In this document: positions 24,807 to 29,029 of the stretch, in pieces | Layout: each line of letters begins with the position of its first letter | Numbering within the stretch: position 1 is the stretch's first letter | Assembly (NCBI RefSeq): GCF_018854495.1 | Contig: NZ_JABBDR010000129.1 | Span: 1-29,029 of the forward strand | DNA length: 29,029 nucleotides | Source: Acidithiobacillus ferruginosus | GTDB lineage: Bacteria > Pseudomonadota > Gammaproteobacteria > Acidithiobacillales > Acidithiobacillaceae | Direction of reading: 5' to 3' | Made by a program: the position numbers and the translations under genes | Notes under the pieces: generated by a model | What the model was told of the DNA's origin: nothing | The model's input: the letters and a program-made list of their open reading frames with translations, nothing else | Databases searched by the model: none

Positions 24807-26285
24807 ATGACATCCTCATCAAAGCCCGTTTCCGCATCTACTTTTCGTCTGGACTGGTCGGCAAAAGTCATTTTCTTCGCCATCCTGTCATCCATTTTTT
24901 TGGCGGCGATGGACCAGACCGTGGTCTCTACCGCCTTGCCGACCATCGCCCGCGATCTCCATGGTCTGGCCAAACTACCCTGGATTGTCACCGCTTATCT
25001 GCTGACCTCCACCGTCTGTTTGCCGGTATACGGTAAACTGGGGGATCTTCTGGGGCGCAAGTATCTCCTGCAATCGGCAGTGTTGCTGTTTTTGGCAGGA
25101 TCGGTTTTGTCCGGTCAGGCGCAAACCATTGACGAGCTGATTGTGTTTCGGGCCTTGCAGGGTATTGGCGGTGGCGGCTTGCTGGTGACCGCCGTCGCCT
25201 CCATCTCGGACTTCATTCCCATTACCCAGCGCAGCCGTTATCAGGGACTGGTGGGCGCCGCCTTTGGTCTCGCGACCCTGGTCGGGCCCTTTCTCGGTGG
25301 CTTCATCGTGGAGACCATGGGCTGGCGTTGGATATTCTATATCAATATGCCCATCGGTATATTTGCCTTTTTCATCATCGGCTTCGCCCTTCCCCGACCG
25401 AAAACGGCCGAAAAGGTGCGGATGGATGTACCGGGAACGGTCCTGCTGACCACCAGCCTGAGCGCCCTGGTGATATTCGCCAGCGTGTCCGGGACGGTGT
25501 TGCCCTGGGATTCCGCCGGACCATGGCTCCTTCTCGCCGCGGGGCTGAGCGCGTTCGGCGGATTTATACGGATCGAGCGGCATCATCCGGAACCTCTGTT
25601 GCCGCTCGCTTTTTTTCGTTTCCGAACTTTTTCGCTGAGCGTAATCATCTCTTTTTTTGTCGGGGTGGCGATGCTCGGCTCCGTCAGCTTTCTGCCCATT
25701 TATTTGCAGGATGTGCGTGGTTTCTCGCCGACTGCCTCCGGTCTGGAACTGCTATTTCTGCTCCTGGGCATGCTGGCAATGTCGGTGCTGGCCGGGCGCC
25801 GGATCAGCCGGACTCAGCGTTATCGGGAGTTTCCCATCGCCGGCGCCCTGCTCATCACCCTGGCGCTGGGGCTGCTTTCCATGCTCGGGCAGCATACGCC
25901 CATGTGGCGCATCGACGCGGTGCTGGTGCTGCTGGGACTGGGGCTGGGCACGACCATGCAGGTGCTGGTGCTCTCGGCCCAGCTGGCGGTGCCGCATCGC
26001 CACCTGGGGGTGGCGACGTCCACCGTCACCCTGTTCCGTTCCATGGGCGGCACTCTGGGGGTTGCGGCGTTCGGCGCCGTGTTTTCTGCCTTTTTGGCGG
26101 GGGGATCTCACGGTTATATCCAGGAGGGAGTGCCTGCCCTGATCGTCCGGACGCTGCATACGGACTTTTTGATCGCGGCGCTATTCAGCTTTGCCGCATC
26201 GGTCTGTGCGTGGTTTTTAGAGGATATGCACGTGCTCGTCCAGCGCCGGGATGCCCTCGACCGAGGTGATCATCGGGTAAGCTGA
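24807..26285 (+). CDS. MFS multidrug efflux transporter, DHA2 (14-span) type
   Basis: A 492-residue protein with about fourteen hydrophobic segments. Helix 1 carries the DHA2 signature LAAMDQTVVSTALPTIARDL. The loop 2-3 motif A is GKLGDLLGRKYLL and the helix 5 motif C is GLATLVGPFLGG, which marks antiporters. These features place it with the EmrB/MDR-type proton-driven exporters of the inner membrane. The substrate is unknown, and no EmrA-like membrane fusion partner is present in the window. I chose the ATG at 24807, 31 bp after the small membrane gene, though its Shine-Dalgarno is weak. The last 16 bp overlap the 3' end of hflD on the other strand, with no visible terminator between the convergent genes. 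Confidence 0.9.
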   Translation: MTSSSKPVSASTFRLDWSAKVIFFAILSSIFLAAMDQTVVSTALPTIARDLHGLAKLPWIVTAYLLTSTVCLPVYGKLGDLLGRKYLLQSAVLLFLAGSVLSGQAQTIDELIVFRALQGIGGGGLLVTAVASISDFIPITQRSRYQGLVGAAFGLATLVGPFLGGFIVETMGWRWIFYINMPIGIFAFFIIGFALPRPKTAEKVRMDVPGTVLLTTSLSALVIFASVSGTVLPWDSAGPWLLLAAGLSAFGGFIRIERHHPEPLLPLAFFRFRTFSLSVIISFFVGVAMLGSVSFLPIYLQDVRGFSPTASGLELLFLLLGMLAMSVLAGRRISRTQRYREFPIAGALLITLALGLLSMLGQHTPMWRIDAVLVLLGLGLGTTMQVLVLSAQLAVPHRHLGVATSTVTLFRSMGGTLGVAAFGAVFSAFLAGGSHGYIQEGVPALIVRTLHTDFLIAALFSFAASVCAWFLEDMHVLVQRRDALDRGDHRVS

Positions 26286-26935
26286 GGATGGGTGGCCAGT
26301 AATTCTTCCGCTTCCTGACAGAGCGCGCGTCGCTCGAGAATGGTAGCGGGCAGACGGCCGCCCGCCTGCCGCCACAGAACGGCCGCACGGATGCCGCTGA
26401 GGAGGAGGGTACGGATGCGTGCGGCATCGTCTGGGTCGCTCAGGAAACGGCTCTCTCCACTGACGATGATGCGCGGGCGGAGAATGCCGATGGCCTCGGT
26501 GTAAGTCTGGGCGAGCCCGGCAACGATGCTGCGTTGCATCGGATCAGCAAAGTGAGCGATCTGGCGTTGGGCCTGCTCGATGCCTTCCTGGACGCGCCGG
26601 GTGGCCGAGGGATTTTTGAGGAGGCGCTTGCCGAGGGTGGTCAGCGCCATGCTGTAGCGCAGCAGTTCGGCCTCCTGGGCGTTGCCGGGACCGCGTTGCA
26701 GCAGCGGGCAGAGCAGCGCCAGAGAGTGACGCAGGCTGTCGACATCGCCCAGGGCACGCAGGCTGTCCTTGCTGTCCAGCGCCAGAACGCTCCTGATGCA
26801 GGTCTGCAGCAGGTCTCCGGGTTGTGCGCCATTACGCGCGATGTCTTGCACCAGCAGGGCGCTGCGCAGGACACCGGCGAGGCCCAGGGCGCGGTCGCGC
26901 CGCCGCCGGGCGTCAGGGAGAAGGAATGACCACAT
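26270..26935 (-). CDS. hflD: HflD-family protein (DUF489)
   Basis: A 221-residue, mostly helical protein. It resembles E. coli HflD/YcfC (213 residues) along its length: ALGLAGVLRSALLVQDIAR near the N-terminus, LLRYSMALTTLGKRLLKN in the middle, and RPRIIVSGE with IRTLLLSGIRAAVLWRQAGG near the C-terminus. HflD is a peripheral inner-membrane protein first found through high-frequency lysogenisation by lambda, where it binds CII. Its cellular role in other bacteria is unsettled. In E. coli it lies between mnmA and purB; here it follows glnD by 40 bp. The start ATG at 26935 has only a weak AGG upstream, and its 3' end overlaps the MFS gene by 16 bp. Confidence 0.88.
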   Translation of the reverse strand: MWSFLLPDARRRRDRALGLAGVLRSALLVQDIARNGAQPGDLLQTCIRSVLALDSKDSLRALGDVDSLRHSLALLCPLLQRGPGNAQEAELLRYSMALTTLGKRLLKNPSATRRVQEGIEQAQRQIAHFADPMQRSIVAGLAQTYTEAIGILRPRIIVSGESRFLSDPDDAARIRTLLLSGIRAAVLWRQAGGRLPATILERRALCQEAEELLATHPQLTR

Positions 26936-26975
26936 GGGTTTGCGCCTGTCGTAGGAGAAGGGGGCAATTCATCGT

Positions 26976-29029
26976 TTAAGCGGGTTCACCATTCAAAATG
27001 TCGCCCAAGGCATGAATCAGCGCGCCGACCTGGGTTTCGGTCAGTTTGCGCCCCCGCTCGTTGAGAATGAAAAAGGTGTCTTCCACTCGTTCACCGAAGG
27101 TGGAGACTTTGGCGCCGTGGATGTTGAGCTGCAATGCGCGCAGCGTCTCGCCGACCTGATAGAGCAGGCCGAGATGATCTGCAGCGCGGACTTCCAGCAG
27201 GGTGTAGCGGGGCAGGACGCTATTGTCCACGCGGATCTCGGCGGGAACGTGTGCAAAAAACCGGTGGCGCGGATCGCAATGGCGCAATCCAAAACGGGGT
27301 TTGCGCACGGCTTCTCCTTCAAGAACCGCGCGGAGTTCGGCAGCCAGGTCGGCATGGGCCTGGGCGCTGTGGGCAAAGGCGTGGCTGTTGTCGATGACCA
27401 GGAAGGTGTCGATGGCGCGACCGTCCTCGCTGGTATCGATCCGGGCGTCGATGATGTTCAGGGATTGCCGATCGAGGGCACCGGTAATCTGCTGGAAAAG
27501 TCCCGGTCGGTCCGGGCCGTAAATCAGGACTTCACTGCCCTCGGGCGCATGGGGCCGCACCGCGACCAATGCTTTCCGGCTTTTGTGGGCGAGTATTTCC
27601 CGGCAATGCCAGAGTAGTTCGTCTTCTGTGTAACGCAGAAAATACGGGCCCGAAAGCTGCTGCCATAGGGTGTGTACACGTGGATGGTCGGTACTGGCGA
27701 TGTTCTGCAGAACAGCCTGCTGTTTATCGGAGACGATCTGCGGAAGATCCCGGGTCTGGCGGTCTTCCCGCTGAAGTTCCGTGGCCGTAGCCCGGTACAG
27801 TGTGCTGAGCAGCAGTCCCTTCCAGTCATTCCAGAGTTCCGGGTTGGTGGCACGCATGTCGGCGACGGTGAGGAGCAGCAGATAGGCAAGATGGCGTTCA
27901 TCCCGGACCAGATGGGCAAAGTCGCGGATGACCTGAGGGTCTTCGAGGTCGCGGCGCTGGGAGACAGCGGACATTCGCAGATGTTGTTCCACCAGCCAGA
28001 CGACCAAGTCTGTATCGCAGGGCGACAATCGTAGACGCCGGGCAAAACGCCGGGCTTCCTGAGCACCGATTTTGGAGTGGTCGCCGCCGCGGCCTTTGCC
28101 GATATCGTGGAAGAGACCGGCCAGCACCAATAACTCCGGTTTTTCCACCTGCCGCCGGGCGGCCTCGGCGACGGGCAGGAGTGGCGCCTCGCCAGTCCAG
28201 ATCTGGCCGAGGTTGCGGAGCAGAAAAAGGGTGTGCTGGTCGACGGTATACACATGGAAGAGATCGTGCTGAATACGTCCGGTGATACGTCCGAAGGCGG
28301 GGAGTATGCGTGCCAGCAGGCCACATTGCTGCATCATGGCGAGGCTGCGATAGGCGCCGTCGGGCTGGGCGAGAATGGCGAGAAATTGCTCCTGCGCGAC
28401 GGGATCACGGTCCAGATCCCGCGGGTGAATGGCGTTCCGCAAGGCGTACAGATGGCGTTGCGTCTGTGCGTCGAGGGTGCGCCATCGGGGGTCTTCCGCC
28501 AGGCTACGGAACAGGCTCAGAATGTGCCGGAGCGATGGTATATCATCGCGGTGCAGCGTGGGCCGGGACAGGGCGACGCGCTGGTCGGTAACCACCAGCG
28601 CTGGTGTGCGTGCGGCCAGATGCTGCGCGATGTTCTCCTGGGCAATGGCGGCGATGCGCAGAATATCGGCGAAGGCGCGATAGAGTTTCTGCATCAATTG
28701 TTCGACGGCGGTACGTCCTGGCCGATCGGTGTAGCCCAGTTGCCGTGCCAGAGGTACCTGCAGATCGAGGCGCAGACGGTCTTCGTGGCGTCCGGTGGCG
28801 TGGTGCAGGGCGATCCGCAGGCGGGAGAGCAGGGCCTGGGCGCGCAGGAGCTGACGATATTCCTCGCCGGTAATGATGTCCTCATCGCGCAGGCGACGCA
28901 GACTGCCCTCCCCGAAAACACTGGCCGCGAGCCATTGCAGGTGATGGATATTGCGTAGCGCACCGGGACCTTCCTTGAGGTTGGGTTCGAGGTGAAAGGC
29001 CGTGTCGCTGCAGCGGGCGTGGCGGTTTT
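26976..29029 (-). CDS. glnD: bifunctional PII uridylyltransferase / uridylyl-removing enzyme, 5' end outside window
   Basis: The minus-strand frame is open from the window edge to the stop at 26976, giving 684 codons of a protein usually 850-900 residues long; roughly the first 200 residues with the nucleotidyltransferase active site are missing. The visible part begins with family segment EPNLKEGPGALRNIHHLQWL. It contains the HD phosphohydrolase domain (LFHDIGKGRGGDHSKIG, near 28075-28118) that removes UMP from PII, and ends in two ACT domains (EVLIYGPDRPGLFQQITGAL near 27480-27540, and EVRAADHLGLLYQVGETLRA near 27140-27200) that sense glutamine. GlnD links glutamine level to PII, and so to glutamine synthetase and nitrogen regulation. 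An internal TTG at 28697 is not the real start. Confidence 0.94.
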   Translation of the reverse strand, partial: NRHARCSDTAFHLEPNLKEGPGALRNIHHLQWLAASVFGEGSLRRLRDEDIITGEEYRQLLRAQALLSRLRIALHHATGRHEDRLRLDLQVPLARQLGYTDRPGRTAVEQLMQKLYRAFADILRIAAIAQENIAQHLAARTPALVVTDQRVALSRPTLHRDDIPSLRHILSLFRSLAEDPRWRTLDAQTQRHLYALRNAIHPRDLDRDPVAQEQFLAILAQPDGAYRSLAMMQQCGLLARILPAFGRITGRIQHDLFHVYTVDQHTLFLLRNLGQIWTGEAPLLPVAEAARRQVEKPELLVLAGLFHDIGKGRGGDHSKIGAQEARRFARRLRLSPCDTDLVVWLVEQHLRMSAVSQRRDLEDPQVIRDFAHLVRDERHLAYLLLLTVADMRATNPELWNDWKGLLLSTLYRATATELQREDRQTRDLPQIVSDKQQAVLQNIASTDHPRVHTLWQQLSGPYFLRYTEDELLWHCREILAHKSRKALVAVRPHAPEGSEVLIYGPDRPGLFQQITGALDRQSLNIIDARIDTSEDGRAIDTFLVIDNSHAFAHSAQAHADLAAELRAVLEGEAVRKPRFGLRHCDPRHRFFAHVPAEIRVDNSVLPRYTLLEVRAADHLGLLYQVGETLRALQLNIHGAKVSTFGERVEDTFFILNERGRKLTETQVGALIHALGDILNGEPA

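Noticed and set aside
25328..26269. A 313-codon plus-strand frame overlapping the MFS gene
   Set aside because: It is a +1-type shadow of the transporter. The true frame keeps membrane helices and MFS motifs throughout.
26976..28697. glnD as a short 573-codon gene starting at TTG 28697
   Set aside because: The frame stays open to base 29029, and the upstream codons translate to recognisable GlnD sequence. The apparent start is internal and the gene is cut by the window edge.
28233..28958. A 241-codon plus-strand open frame inside glnD
   Set aside because: The minus-strand frame reads as unbroken GlnD sequence from the window edge through this region, including EPNLKEGPGALRNI. The plus-strand frame shows no family features.
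1..29029. CRISPR arrays, insertion sequences, prophage or toxin-antitoxin modules
   Set aside because: I looked for spaced repeats, transposase-like frames, terminal inverted repeats and small paired genes and found none. The tRNA genes are not followed by an integrase or a repeated 3' end.

Overview
The window is a compact, GC-rich, mostly plus-strand stretch of a proteobacterial chromosome, almost entirely core genes. Gene order resembles Gammaproteobacteria: serA-pheA-hisC-(DAHP synthase)-tyrA-aroA-cmk-rpsA-ihfB-lapB-pyrF-pyrE, then tig-clpP-clpX-lon-hupB-tRNA-tRNA-ppiD. With the protein sequence style, this suggests Acidithiobacillus or a close deep-branching gammaproteobacterial relative. 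That assignment is inference from memory, not a search.

Region 1 (1-8394) is a tightly packed aromatic amino acid supraoperon running into cmk and rpsA, with ATGA overlaps or gaps of a few bases between the biosynthetic genes. It covers entry into the shikimate pathway (DAHP synthase), EPSP synthase, both prephenate branches (PheA, TyrA), an aminotransferase that can finish Phe/Tyr, and the end of serine biosynthesis. Region 2 (8552-11402) holds ihfB, lapB (control of LPS synthesis) and two pyrimidine genes, pyrF and pyrE. Region 3 (11476-19690) is the protein quality-control block: trigger factor, ClpP, ClpX, Lon, HU, tRNA-Val(UAC), tRNA-Asp(GUC), a strong terminator, and a PpiD-like membrane chaperone that appears to have lost its parvulin domain. 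A textbook sigma-32 promoter lies just upstream of lon, and a near-consensus extended -10 sigma-70 promoter upstream of hupB.

Region 4 (19713-26285) is more accessory. A minus-strand pair (DUF4337 membrane protein and PAP2 phosphatase) is divergent from a Kup potassium transporter that has a structured leader. After kup come an Nramp-like transporter with changed metal-site motifs and its own promoter, a 66-residue single-span membrane protein, and a 14-span drug-efflux MFS transporter. Region 5 (26270-29029, minus strand) is hflD downstream of the 3' two thirds of glnD, the PII uridylyltransferase, whose 5' end lies beyond the window.

I see no CRISPR array, insertion sequence, phage module or obvious defence system. 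The points most worth a second look are the Nramp variant with its small membrane-protein neighbour, the parvulin-less PpiD, the kup leader hairpins and the sigma-32 site of lon.
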